From NCBI GenBank assembly GCA_947449535.1, contig CANFRP010000002.1, forward strand, positions 1 to 64,000: a DNA stretch of 64,000 nt, read 5' to 3'. The position numbers were made by a program, and so were the translations under genes. Position 1 is the first letter of the stretch, and every line of letters starts with the position of its first letter. Under the pieces are notes generated by a model. That model ran no database searches, was not told where the DNA came from, and worked only from the letters and a program-made list of their open reading frames with translations. Positions 9,116 to 18,890 of this stretch are shown one piece after another. The DNA is from Actinomycetota bacterium (GTDB lineage Bacteria; Actinomycetota; Actinomycetes; Nanopelagicales; Nanopelagicaceae).

Positions 9116-10813
9116 ATGATTCGTTTTGCTATAACCCGAGGACTAGCAGCATTAATCGGCGCTACTTTGGTGCTTTCCATACTTACTCCACAAAGAGCAC
9201 TGGCAGCACCCACACAAATAACTTGGACTCCATCAACTCTTCATACAAGCCCAGATTCAATAAATTGTGAAAATCCAGGTTTTTGCCCAGCGCTCTTAAA
9301 AATCGCCGTTGATTACCACGGAAACAATATTTTCACCGGTGATTTCGGTGGACACAATCTCTTTCACTCCAATGATGGCGGAGAGAATTTTTCGCTAACA
9401 ACTTTGGTCGGACGGGAGCCGAGCTCTTCGAGTGGCATTGCTTATTACAGCCAAGATGGAACCCACATTGTGTTAGCGCGAATATGCAATCTTTGGAGAT
9501 CGGTCGATTCCGGCCTCACTTTCAATCGAATCTTTGACGGAGGTACTGATCTCGCGTGCTTTCACGATGTTGCCGCATCTCGCAATGGTGAAGTAATTGT
9601 TGCTGTTGCATCCGGCTCTAATGGGTATAACCGGAAGGATGGAATATTTGTTTCGATAAATGGCGGAGATACCTGGTCTCCCCATGAGGCTAGCGTGAAT
9701 TATGAGACGATCCACACGTGGAAATCGGTCGCAATAAATGATGATGGCAGCCAAATAATTGTTACAGCCGAAGATGGAACGATTTCAACTTCGCAGAATT
9801 TAGGATCTACGTGGGTTACAACTCCGCTAGCTTCACCGGCGGGAAATTGGAATTCAGTTTCGATGGCCAACGACTTACAACACGTTGTTATGACCGATAA
9901 TGATCGTATATATAAATGGAATATTCTTACAAATGTATTAACCCAAATTGGTGAAATCGGATCCTGGAAGAAAATAGTCTCATCGCAGGATGGCACAATT
10001 CTTGGCGCCTTAAAGGATGTCTATGACCCGATTAGCGATTCGACCATCCGAGAAGTCTGGCTATCCACAAATTCAGGTGCAGATTGGTCGCAAGTCATCA
10101 ATTCAGGAAGCCCAAGTTACTTTGATATTGCGCTATCGAGGGATGGAACCAAATTGGTTGGTAGCGCCGACGGTTCTGTCTATCACTTGACTGTTGTTCC
10201 AAGCAGCTCGGATTCATCAGATCCCACAGTAAATATTGAAATTCCTGCTTCCACGCTTTCGCCTCAAGGAAAGCTCAGAATTTTTCGCACAGATGGCGGA
10301 ATTGGGTGCGCGGCCCCTAGTTATCTATATAGCTTCCATGGTCAAGGGCAAAGTTTGGAAACTCCGACATCTGTCACCTGGAACTTATTAGCTGATACAA
10401 AAATCATAGATTCACTGAGAGTTGATAGTTCGACAGCCATATTTTCTCAACCAAAGTCGGATAAGAAATCGAAATACTACTGTCAAGAAATCGTGAAATT
10501 TAGAGATGCAACTGCCACGGTGGATTCACACAACCGTGGGCGTGAGATGGAAATCGAAAATCTATTGCGCCAAAATATTTCATCAGCAACAAGCCATTAT
10601 TGGCTAGATCGCTCTGTGGCAAATTCTATGCGAGTTCAAAAATATGCAGCGTTAGGTTCGCAGTTGAATTGGAAAACCTTGTTTTCGGAGGTTACAAAAC
10701 AATGGCGAATCGAACTTGAACTAGCTTCGACCAATCGTACAACTGCAAATAATCTCGCTAAAGATTTTGCTCTGGGAGAGCTTGCCGAAGCTGGAATTTC
10801 AATTTCGCTTTAG
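9116..10813 (+). CDS. secreted beta-propeller protein with BNR/Asp-box (sialidase/VPS10-like) repeats
   Basis: Signal peptide; repeated SxDGGxxW-like motifs (HSNDGGENF, SVDSGLTF, SINGGDTWSP, STNSGADWS). Confidence 0.7.
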   Translation: MIRFAITRGLAALIGATLVLSILTPQRALAAPTQITWTPSTLHTSPDSINCENPGFCPALLKIAVDYHGNNIFTGDFGGHNLFHSNDGGENFSLTTLVGREPSSSSGIAYYSQDGTHIVLARICNLWRSVDSGLTFNRIFDGGTDLACFHDVAASRNGEVIVAVASGSNGYNRKDGIFVSINGGDTWSPHEASVNYETIHTWKSVAINDDGSQIIVTAEDGTISTSQNLGSTWVTTPLASPAGNWNSVSMANDLQHVVMTDNDRIYKWNILTNVLTQIGEIGSWKKIVSSQDGTILGALKDVYDPISDSTIREVWLSTNSGADWSQVINSGSPSYFDIALSRDGTKLVGSADGSVYHLTVVPSSSDSSDPTVNIEIPASTLSPQGKLRIFRTDGGIGCAAPSYLYSFHGQGQSLETPTSVTWNLLADTKIIDSLRVDSSTAIFSQPKSDKKSKYYCQEIVKFRDATATVDSHNRGREMEIENLLRQNISSATSHYWLDRSVANSMRVQKYAALGSQLNWKTLFSEVTKQWRIELELASTNRTTANNLAKDFALGELAEAGISISL

Positions 10814-11461
10814 TTAGCTTCTCTTAATTGAGGGTAATTTTTCGTGAGCTAATTTCTTAGCTTTGGCTGGCGATATTCCCAATATGCCGATAGCAATTTC
10901 AACCGCAGCATCGGCTTCTGATTCTTTTGCACGCGGGCTTTGAAGTTGATTTCCCATAGCGGCAAGTAAGCATGCAGAGACACTTTGAATTCGAATCTCG
11001 ATATTATCCATTTCCAGAATTTTCGCCTTGACTAATTCCTTAATGTGCAGCGCTAGACCACTTGCGATCCCAGGAACATAACTGGGAAGTTCGGCGAGAT
11101 TATTGCCGATCATGCGGGCGTAAATCGGATGTGTATGTTTGATGCGAAGGAGCAGACGCATGGGGAAAACTAATTCTTTCAGTGGATCTTTTACGTCGGC
11201 AAGGATGTGATCTGCCCATATCTCCCAAGTGCGCATCGCATCAATACTTGCGCTCTCAAAGAGCTCTTCCTTTGTTTCGAAGTGCTTATAGATAGTGCTA
11301 ACTGAAACGTCGGCATGCTCAGCGATCTGATCAATGGTGGCATCGGGGCCGATTTTGGCGAGTACTTCTTGGGCAGAGTGAAGGAGAGCAATGTGATTGC
11401 GGGCAAAGTAAGCAGCTTTTCGTCCAGTATTAACTGGCATCGGCACTTTGCGTGTTGGCAT
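10814..11461 (-). CDS. TetR/AcrR family transcriptional regulator
   Basis: N-terminal HTH: ATIDQIAEHADVSVSTIYKHFETKEELF. Confidence 0.88.
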   Translation of the reverse strand: MPTRKVPMPVNTGRKAAYFARNHIALLHSAQEVLAKIGPDATIDQIAEHADVSVSTIYKHFETKEELFESASIDAMRTWEIWADHILADVKDPLKELVFPMRLLLRIKHTHPIYARMIGNNLAELPSYVPGIASGLALHIKELVKAKILEMDNIEIRIQSVSACLLAAMGNQLQSPRAKESEADAAVEIAIGILGISPAKAKKLAHEKLPSIKRS

Positions 11462-11488
11462 AGTTTTAGTCTAAAGCAGCAAGCCGCG

Positions 11489-12172
11489 CTACTTCCTTAA
11501 AAACTCGATTGTTCGTGACCAGGCAAGTGAAGCTGCTTCACTATTGAAGACTTCGGGGCGATCGTTATTGAAAAATGCATGCTGAGTGCTGGGATAGTCG
11601 AAAGCCGCAATATCCCCACCAGCTGAAGTTATTGCTTGAACTGCTTCTTGGATTCCAGGAGCAGCAGATGTTCCATCACCTTCGGCGCAGTGGATCAAGG
11701 CACTCTTATTTTTGTAGTTGCTCCATACCGGTGCGTGACGTTCCCATGATGAGCCCGGGTAGAAACCGACCGATCTATCAATTACTGAATCAAGCGTCGC
11801 GCTCCAAATAGAGAGCGAGCCACCCATGCAGAAACCAACCGTTCCAACTGTCGTGCCAATAGTTTGAGGAAGAGTTAACAGGTACTTAGCGGAGTTAATG
11901 ATCTCTTTTCCGGCGGAATCTAATTCGAGCTCCATCATTAATTTCTTAGCGATATCTGGCTCTGATGCTGCTTGTCCATGATAAAGGTCAGGTGCAAAAG
12001 CTACGAAACCTTCGGTAGCGAATCGATCTACGACATTAGTGATGTGACCCACCAGGCCCCACCACTCTTGAATCACGATTACTGCGGGGCCAGATCCACT
12101 TGCAGGTAGCGCAAGATATCCAGATCCGGCGGAGCCATTAATCTCAAAATCTATTTTTTCGCCCATGAGCAC
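11489..12172 (-). CDS. dienelactone hydrolase family protein
   Basis: VIQEWWGLVGHI, GTVGFCMGGS nucleophile elbow, QHAFFN. Confidence 0.9.
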   Translation of the reverse strand: MLMGEKIDFEINGSAGSGYLALPASGSGPAVIVIQEWWGLVGHITNVVDRFATEGFVAFAPDLYHGQAASEPDIAKKLMMELELDSAGKEIINSAKYLLTLPQTIGTTVGTVGFCMGGSLSIWSATLDSVIDRSVGFYPGSSWERHAPVWSNYKNKSALIHCAEGDGTSAAPGIQEAVQAITSAGGDIAAFDYPSTQHAFFNNDRPEVFNSEAASLAWSRTIEFLRK

Positions 12173-12182
12173 AGGCTAGTGG

Positions 12183-12467
12183 TTAATCCTCAGTTGGTCG
12201 TTCAGATAAGCGAATAACAGTTCCGCTTCCGTATAGGCGCTCGGTATCCCACTTAAAGATATTGGCGCCGCGATCTGCGCGTTGTCCATACTTGAAATTA
12301 ATAACTGCATTGCCACCCATAGTGCGAGCTTGGTTCGCCATATCTCGCTTCAACTCTGTGAGCAGAGTGTTCTGAGTTGCGCCTTTAACGGTGATATCTC
12401 CTACGACCTGTCCATCAAGGTGAGATTCGCAGAAGATAACACCATCTTGTTCTGTAAAACGTGGCAT
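12183..12467 (-). CDS. small conserved hypothetical protein, possibly YbjQ-like
   Basis: 94 aa; ARTMGGNAVINFKYGQRA pattern. Confidence 0.55.
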   Translation of the reverse strand: MPRFTEQDGVIFCESHLDGQVVGDITVKGATQNTLLTELKRDMANQARTMGGNAVINFKYGQRADRGANIFKWDTERLYGSGTVIRLSERPTED

Positions 12468-12472
12468 CTAAA

Positions 12473-12661
12473 TTATGGACGCTCGAGAATAAAGATGATC
12501 TCTTCGCGAGATCCGCCAAAACCGCCCGGAATTTCTGCGGTGGTAGCTGCTTTAAGAGTCCAACCTTCACTTGCATATGAATTCAACATACCTTCGAGTT
12601 TTTCTGGGTCAAACTTTCCCGAGAAAAAACGATCTTTCATTGTTATGACTTTATATTGCAT
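12473..12661 (-). CDS. DUF4177-like small protein
   Basis: 62 aa; YASEGWTLKAATT...EEIIFILERP. Confidence 0.65.
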   Translation of the reverse strand: MQYKVITMKDRFFSGKFDPEKLEGMLNSYASEGWTLKAATTAEIPGGFGGSREEIIFILERP

Positions 12662-12757
12662 AGCTAGCTCCTTTAGGTGGGAATGCCGAAAGTATAATTT
12701 TTTAGCTTGAAAAGTTGAGTAGAAAAATGAACCAACTTTTCGATGACCGGTCAGGAA

Positions 12758-14236
12758 TCAGCCAGCGATAGCTTTTAAGGTTGTCGCTTCCACACCATTA
12801 TCAATAATTGATTGAAGATAAGCCACTACTTGATCCTTAAATCCAGGAAGCGCGGAAATCTCTGGGGAGAAGATCAGATTGCTCTCAAATACTGTGGCAA
12901 CAAATTCTGTGGCGCTAGCAGAAGCAGACGCAATCGCTACTAATTTCTCTTTCGAAGGATCCTTCATTTCTGCTGCTACCGGTCCAGGATCAAATCCATT
13001 TAGTGGAGCGATGCATGCCAAATAGGCAGCAACGGTGAGCGCACTAATGTGAGGCATATGGCCGTTGGCAATATGAAATTGTGCGGGACCTGCAAATCGT
13101 TGTGGCAATTTTGTTGAGCCATCAGAACCTACGCGACTGGTGCGATCACCTAATACGGTATTAGACCACCGGGAAAAGAGTTGGGCGATGTAATTATTTA
13201 CATCAAGCCCGGTGGGAACTGTAAGAGTCGGAAGCAATTCATCGCTTAATAATTTGCGAACTGCAGCTTCAATATATGGTTGGAATCGTGATTCTGGGAT
13301 GGTGGGAGTCTGAGCCAAGCCACCTAAGTATGCGATCAGTGAATGTGACCCGTTAAGTAAACGTAATTTTAGAATTTCAAAGAGCTCGACTTCGTCAGAA
13401 AATATTGCTCCCGCTTTCTCCCACGCAGGTCGGCCAGCCGCAAAGTGGTCTTCAACGATCCACATCGTAAATGGCTCGGCCGGCACCGGCGTTGAATCGT
13501 GGACTCCTAATCGAGCTTCAGCCATCTCAATATGTCTGGCTTCGGTACCCGGAACGATGCGATCGACCATGGAGTTAGGGAAGGTGACTGAGGAAGTCAG
13601 GTATTCCAAAAGAATCTGCGATTGATCAGAAGCAAGCGCATGGGCAAATTCGGTGATTAATTGTTTGGTGCGATCACCATTGGAGGAGAGATTGTCACAC
13701 GAGAGAATAGTTATCGGAAGGCGATGACTCTGGGCGCGAAGAATGAGGGCTCGAGCGATCAATCCAATCGCAGTAAGAGTTGTTGTGCCAGCTAAATCAG
13801 ATTTCACTTCCGCTAAATCAAGATCAAGACCGTTGGTCTTCTGCGAAATCTTGTAGCCGGCTTCAGTAACCGTAAGTGTCACAATCTTGGTGGAATCCTT
13901 AGCAATCTCGGCAATGACCATAGGGGCCTCATCCGGGCCGGCATAAACAGTGGTGTGGATCCCTGGAATAGTGATGGTTTGGATATCGGGGGCGATATCT
14001 ACAACGCTATATAAAAGGTCTTGTGATTTCATCTCATCAGAGATCGTCTTATTACGAAATGAAAAGGCGGCGATTCCCCACTCTCCACCAGCAGCAGCAA
14101 CCGCTTTAGCGGTATAGATCGCTAAGTGAGCGCGATGAAAATTACCGAGACCTAAATGAACGATTCCATTTGCCGGCGCCCCATCTGGCAGAAGCATCGC
14201 CTTACTGGGCGCTGTGGATCGCTGGAGATTGGCCAT
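12758..14236 (-). CDS. mannitol dehydrogenase / fructuronate reductase family protein
   Basis: HLGLGNFHRAHLAIYT, TVTEAGYKI, MVDRIVPGTE, RLLNGSHSLIAYLG; start set at MANLQRS rather than the ORF-track start 14353, which would overlap the divergent gene. Confidence 0.88.
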   Translation of the reverse strand: MANLQRSTAPSKAMLLPDGAPANGIVHLGLGNFHRAHLAIYTAKAVAAAGGEWGIAAFSFRNKTISDEMKSQDLLYSVVDIAPDIQTITIPGIHTTVYAGPDEAPMVIAEIAKDSTKIVTLTVTEAGYKISQKTNGLDLDLAEVKSDLAGTTTLTAIGLIARALILRAQSHRLPITILSCDNLSSNGDRTKQLITEFAHALASDQSQILLEYLTSSVTFPNSMVDRIVPGTEARHIEMAEARLGVHDSTPVPAEPFTMWIVEDHFAAGRPAWEKAGAIFSDEVELFEILKLRLLNGSHSLIAYLGGLAQTPTIPESRFQPYIEAAVRKLLSDELLPTLTVPTGLDVNNYIAQLFSRWSNTVLGDRTSRVGSDGSTKLPQRFAGPAQFHIANGHMPHISALTVAAYLACIAPLNGFDPGPVAAEMKDPSKEKLVAIASASASATEFVATVFESNLIFSPEISALPGFKDQVVAYLQSIIDNGVEATTLKAIAG

Positions 14237-14332
14237 GGTCCATTCTCTCGCAGGAGCGGTAATAAGTAAGTAATAGTCCAATAATCTGGACTCCAACTTC
14301 GAAGAATCAATGCGGTGGTGTAATTTCGCTAT

Positions 14333-15337
14333 ATGAAATCCCTTCAGATTCACGGCAAATTAGATATGCGGCTGGAAGAAGTGGCTATTCCAGAGCCCGC
14401 TTCTCATCAAGTGCGAATCAAGATTGCTTACATCGGAATATGTGGATCTGACCTTCATTATTTCTTCCATGGCGCAAATGGATCCTTTATCGTCAAAGAG
14501 CCGCTCATCCCTGGCCACGAACTTTCGGGCACGATCGACCTTGATCCATCAGGGGAGTACGAATCTGGCACGCATGTGACAGTGCATCCAGCGCGATTTG
14601 GAAAGTCACAACCCGGAATTGAATCTCGCCCAAATATTTGGCCGGAAGGAAATTATTTGGGTTCAGCCGCTACTTGGCCACATACCCAAGGCGCCGGATC
14701 TGAATATTTGGTCGTCGAAAAGACAATGGTGCGCGCATTGCCTGATTCGCTAACTTTAAAAACTGCGGCGCTCGCCGAGCCACTGGGTGTTGCGCTGCAT
14801 GCACTAAATATTGCAGGAGAAGTTCGTGGACAAAAGATTTTGGTTTCGGGATCTGGCCCAATTGGGTTAATGGTTGCCGCAGCCGCAAAGATTAAGGGCG
14901 CATCTGAAATTACGACATCCGATCTCTTAGAATCGGCGCTCACTCGCGCTCGCGAATTAGGAGCGGATAAATCAATTCATATTGGTACTGATCAATTACC
15001 TGAAAATTACTATGACATTATCTTTGAATGTTCTGGTTCGGCCCGCGCAATTACATCATCAATCGCCGCTGTTCGCCGCGGCGGGACAATTGTGCAGGTG
15101 GGAATGCTTCCCGCAGGTGATCAATCAATCACCATCGCACCCCTTGTCTTTAAAGAGCTCTCCTTACTTGGGGCTTTTCGATTTAATACCGAAATTGATG
15201 AAGCAATCACCATGCTCGATGCCCATCCGCTAATCGCGAAAGCAATCACTCATACTTTCTCACCTGACAAGGCGGTAGAAGCATTTGAAGTTGCAAAGGA
15301 CTCTGCTGTCTCCGGAAAAGTCCTGATTGAATTCTAA
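14333..15337 (+). CDS. zinc-dependent alcohol/polyol dehydrogenase (L-idonate 5-dehydrogenase-like)
   Basis: GICGSDLHYFFHGANGSF, PLIPGHELSG, GSGPIGLM. Confidence 0.88.
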   Translation: MKSLQIHGKLDMRLEEVAIPEPASHQVRIKIAYIGICGSDLHYFFHGANGSFIVKEPLIPGHELSGTIDLDPSGEYESGTHVTVHPARFGKSQPGIESRPNIWPEGNYLGSAATWPHTQGAGSEYLVVEKTMVRALPDSLTLKTAALAEPLGVALHALNIAGEVRGQKILVSGSGPIGLMVAAAAKIKGASEITTSDLLESALTRARELGADKSIHIGTDQLPENYYDIIFECSGSARAITSSIAAVRRGGTIVQVGMLPAGDQSITIAPLVFKELSLLGAFRFNTEIDEAITMLDAHPLIAKAITHTFSPDKAVEAFEVAKDSAVSGKVLIEF

Positions 15338-15730
15338 ATGAGCGATGCTTTAGAAATTCTGCGAAGCTCTACGACAATTGCAATTGTCGGAGTCTCTGAC
15401 AAGCCAGATCGTCCGAGCTATGGGGTTGCTAAGTATTTATTGGATAACACTGATTACGAACTCTATTTTGTCAATCCGGTTGTCAAAGAACTCTTCGGCA
15501 AACTCGTCTATCCCGCTCTCGCTGATATCCCGGTAAAGATCGATATCGTCGATGTCTTCCGTAAATCAGAAGATATTCCGGGCGTGATGGAGCAAGCCAT
15601 TGCCATAGGTGCGAAGAATTTTTGGATGCAATTAGGCATCACACATGCAGATGCTGCTGCGCAAGGCGAGGTAGCAGGACTTGGGGTTGTTCAAGATAAA
15701 TGCATCAAGATTGAGTACGAAAAGCTTTAG
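15338..15730 (+). CDS. CoA-binding domain protein (YccU-like)
   Basis: IAIVGVSDKPDRPSYGVAKYL, VDVFRKSEDIP, NFWMQLGI. Confidence 0.88.
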   Translation: MSDALEILRSSTTIAIVGVSDKPDRPSYGVAKYLLDNTDYELYFVNPVVKELFGKLVYPALADIPVKIDIVDVFRKSEDIPGVMEQAIAIGAKNFWMQLGITHADAAAQGEVAGLGVVQDKCIKIEYEKL

Positions 15731-15732
15731 TT

Positions 15733-16146
15733 TTAGCGATCTTCCAATATCAACGAGACCGAATTAATGCACCAACGTTGATCGGTAGGAACGTCATACC
15801 CTTCGCCTTCAAATACATGGCCAAGATGCGAACCGCACTTGGCACATTGAACTTCAGTACGAATGCGTGGCGCAAGCGAACGATCTTCTATCAGGAGAAC
15901 TGCATCATCAGCGGTTGGTGCATAAAAAGATGGCCATCCACAGCCAGAGTGAAATTTAGTTTCGCTTTTAAAGATCTCGTTACCACATGCTTTGCAACGA
16001 TAACTTCCGACCTTGTCGGTATCGGTATATTCACCAGTAAATGGGCGTTCAGTGGCGCCATTTCGCAAAACTTCGTATGAGAGCGGATCGATACGTGACT
16101 TTAAGTCGTCTTCATTAATCTGGATCGGAAATTCTTTATCGCTCAT
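15733..16146 (-). CDS. msrB: peptide-methionine (R)-S-oxide reductase
   Basis: CKACGNEIF, SGCGWPSFY, CAKCGSHLGHVFEG, RWCINSVSL. Confidence 0.95.
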   Translation of the reverse strand: MSDKEFPIQINEDDLKSRIDPLSYEVLRNGATERPFTGEYTDTDKVGSYRCKACGNEIFKSETKFHSGCGWPSFYAPTADDAVLLIEDRSLAPRIRTEVQCAKCGSHLGHVFEGEGYDVPTDQRWCINSVSLILEDR

Positions 16147-16160
16147 GTGAGAATGCTATA

Positions 16161-16907
16161 TCAATTAGCGATTCGACCCAAGAGTGGAATCTTCTTATCA
16201 GCAAACCAAGTACGCCAGATCGAAATAAAAAGGATGTAGATCGGGAAAATTATCAGGATTGCTGTTTCCAGGCGGCTCGCATTCACGCCAGTAACGTCGT
16301 TATAACGCCAAGAGAGAATGGTGAGATCGGCTAAATAGATGATGGCTAAGGGCAGTGTGAAATGGCGTTGGTATTTAACACGAACCAGGTGCGGAATCTT
16401 GAAATTAGTGAGCTGGCTAATGCAAAGAATCAAAGAGACGATTAGTACTGTTGTGCGTCCAGAATTACAAATCAGCAAGGTCGGAACCACTAAGTTCCAG
16501 ACTGCGGGGAATCCATTAAACCAATGATCGTCAGTTTCTAAATCTGTGCGGGCAAACCAGATTGCGGAGAACAAAATAATAAAACCCGCAACAAGTGTTT
16601 GATAATGGTGGGGAAGTAAATCCAATCGCACCAAGAGGGCCATCGGGACAAGGACGCAGGTGATGTAATCGACGATGAGATCCAAAATGTGGCCATCAAT
16701 GCGAGGCGCGTGGATTGTTACTTCCAGTCTTCTGGCGATTGGCCCATCTAGGCCATCAAGTATTTGGCAGACGATCAACCAGATCAGCGCCATTCGCCAA
16801 TGGCCATCGATGACGGCCTGAAGTGCCAACATCCCAGCTACTGCTCCGCTAGCAGTGAGGACGTGAAGGGCGTAGCCCGCCCGCTTTGCTGCCACTTGAT
16901 TGCTCAT
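16161..16907 (-). CDS. pcs: CDP-alcohol phosphatidyltransferase, phosphatidylcholine synthase-like
   Basis: DGLDGPIARR...DGHILDLIVDYI CDP-alcohol phosphotransferase signature; polytopic; Pcs-like layout. Confidence 0.75.
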   Translation of the reverse strand: MSNQVAAKRAGYALHVLTASGAVAGMLALQAVIDGHWRMALIWLIVCQILDGLDGPIARRLEVTIHAPRIDGHILDLIVDYITCVLVPMALLVRLDLLPHHYQTLVAGFIILFSAIWFARTDLETDDHWFNGFPAVWNLVVPTLLICNSGRTTVLIVSLILCISQLTNFKIPHLVRVKYQRHFTLPLAIIYLADLTILSWRYNDVTGVNASRLETAILIIFPIYILFISIWRTWFADKKIPLLGRIAN

Positions 16908-16956
16908 GGCATAAAGGTATCTCTCAGCAACCTCTCTGCCGTACGATTCAAGAGAT

Positions 16957-17367
16957 ATGAATCGTCACAAAATGGGTGATTTCCTCGAACGCCGCAGCGT
17001 GCAATACACCTGGCTAGCTCTGGTGTTGGTCTGGGGTGTCATAAGAACCTTGGTTATCTGGGCGCTATTTAAGAAGTACGGAGTCAATCCGTGGATCTAT
17101 CTAGTGATCGACTTAGGCGCATCAATTCCATATGCCAAATATTCAGCCCGTTTGGCGATCGATTTCATTCGCAACGACGGAGCTCGATTGTGGCGCTCAA
17201 TCGGGATGACTGCGATCACTTTCTATCTTCCCGATCTCTACATTCTATTTTTTGCGCAGAATATTCCCTCCGATTTATTAATTGGTTTTATCATCTCCAT
17301 GGGAATCTTTTCATTTATTTCGCTTATGCAAATAATTCGCAGTATTAAAGGAAAGAAGAGCAACTAG
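16957..17367 (+). CDS. conserved membrane protein of unknown function
   Basis: 136 aa, several hydrophobic segments, divergent from pcs-like gene. Confidence 0.65.
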   Translation: MNRHKMGDFLERRSVQYTWLALVLVWGVIRTLVIWALFKKYGVNPWIYLVIDLGASIPYAKYSARLAIDFIRNDGARLWRSIGMTAITFYLPDLYILFFAQNIPSDLLIGFIISMGIFSFISLMQIIRSIKGKKSN

Positions 17368-17417
17368 TTGCAAAGAGTTCTCGTTTAGCCTTATTAATGA
17401 ACTCGCTTTAAACTCCT

Positions 17418-17437
17418 CTTAATAATCTTTTATTAAG
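17418..17437. promoter_or_regulatory. inverted repeat immediately upstream of the cysK ribosome-binding site
   Basis: CTTAATAA-TCTT-TTATTAAG perfect 8-bp arms followed by GGGAGAA and the cysK ATG at 17448. Confidence 0.5.
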
Positions 17438-17447
17438 GGAGAAATCA

Positions 17448-18377
17448 ATGAAGGTCTATTCAAATATCACGGAAGTTGTTGGAAATACTCCGCTGGTTCG
17501 CCTCAACCGAATTACTGATGGCGCCGAAGCAATTGTCTATGCAAAGCTCGAGTTCTATAACCCAACCTCCACAGTGAAAGATCGCATTGGTATCGCCATG
17601 GTTGATGCAGCAGAGCGCAGCGGTGAACTTAAAGCTGGTGGAACAATTATCGAAGCGACATCAGGTAACACGGGAATCGCACTTGCAATGGTAGGAGCTG
17701 CTCGCGGTTACAAAGTTATTCTGACAATGCCAGATTCAATGTCAAAGGAGCGTCGTGCCCTGCTTCGCGCATTTGGCGCAGAACTTCATTTAACTCCAGC
17801 TGCCGAAGGTATGCGAGGCGCAGTTGCCAAAGCCGAAGAACTGGGACAAGTGCCAGGATCGGTATTGGTTCGCCAATTTGCAAACGCAGCAAATCCAGAA
17901 ATCCATCGCCAAACAACAGCACAAGAAATTTGGAACGATACCGATGGAAAGGTAGCAGCACTTGTCGCAGGCATCGGTACCGGTGGAACAATTACTGGAA
18001 TCGGACAGACGCTTAAGAAGTTAAATCCAGATGTAAAAGTATTTGCTGTGGAGCCAGCTGCTTCACCAATCCTTAATGGCGGAACCCCTTCCGGCCATCC
18101 ACTTCAGGGAATCGGGCCTAACTTCATTCCCGAGATCTTGGATACCACGGTCTATGACGAAGTTCTTGATGCTCCTAATGATGAATCATTTAAATATGCC
18201 CGTCGCGCAGCTGCAGAAGAGGGAATTCTTGCCGGAATTTCATCTGGTTCTGCGCTCTGGGGCGCAGCTCAAATTGCAAAGCGACCAGAGTTTGCTGGGA
18301 AAATCATCGTCGTCATTGTTCCTTCATTTGGTGAGCGTTATCTCTCTACCGCGCTCTATGCAGATTTGATGGATTAA
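17448..18377 (+). CDS. cysK: cysteine synthase A
   Basis: NPTSTVKDRIG, EATSGNTGIALAMV, GIGTGGTITGIG, GISSGSALWGA. Confidence 0.96.
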   Translation: MKVYSNITEVVGNTPLVRLNRITDGAEAIVYAKLEFYNPTSTVKDRIGIAMVDAAERSGELKAGGTIIEATSGNTGIALAMVGAARGYKVILTMPDSMSKERRALLRAFGAELHLTPAAEGMRGAVAKAEELGQVPGSVLVRQFANAANPEIHRQTTAQEIWNDTDGKVAALVAGIGTGGTITGIGQTLKKLNPDVKVFAVEPAASPILNGGTPSGHPLQGIGPNFIPEILDTTVYDEVLDAPNDESFKYARRAAAEEGILAGISSGSALWGAAQIAKRPEFAGKIIVVIVPSFGERYLSTALYADLMD

Positions 18378-18380
18378 TTA

Positions 18381-18890
18381 ATGCCTTTTCCTGTTCTATC
18401 ACGTATTAAAGAAGATCTGGATACCGGAATGTTGCGCGATCCAGCTGCGCGAAATCGACTAGAGATTGCACTGGCCTATCCAGGCGTTCATGCAATCTGG
18501 AACCATCGCATTTCTCACTTCTTATGGAGAGCACACTTCAAATTACTTGCCCGGATTTTTGCAAATTGGTCTCGTACCCTCACTGGAGTTGAGATTCATC
18601 CAGCGGCACAAATCGGTCGACGATTCTTTATTGATCATGGAATGGGAATTGTCATTGGAGAGACCACGATTATTGGCGATGATGTTATGTTGTATCACGA
18701 CGTAACGCTGGGCTCTCGTGGTTACTCTAAAGGTAAGCGCCATCCGACAATTCAGAACAATGTGGTCTTGGGCGCCGGCGCTCGAGTAATAGGAAATATC
18801 ACGGTTGGTGCCGGTTCAATCATTGGTGCAAATCGAGTAGTGACGCAAGATGTAATCACTACCCCGCAGGAATTTATTTACCAGATTTAG
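18381..18890 (+). CDS. cysE: serine O-acetyltransferase (EpsC-type), atypical C-terminus
   Basis: [24 protein letters not shown], hexapeptide repeats; adjacent to cysK. Confidence 0.92.
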   Translation: MPFPVLSRIKEDLDTGMLRDPAARNRLEIALAYPGVHAIWNHRISHFLWRAHFKLLARIFANWSRTLTGVEIHPAAQIGRRFFIDHGMGIVIGETTIIGDDVMLYHDVTLGSRGYSKGKRHPTIQNNVVLGAGARVIGNITVGAGSIIGANRVVTQDVITTPQEFIYQI

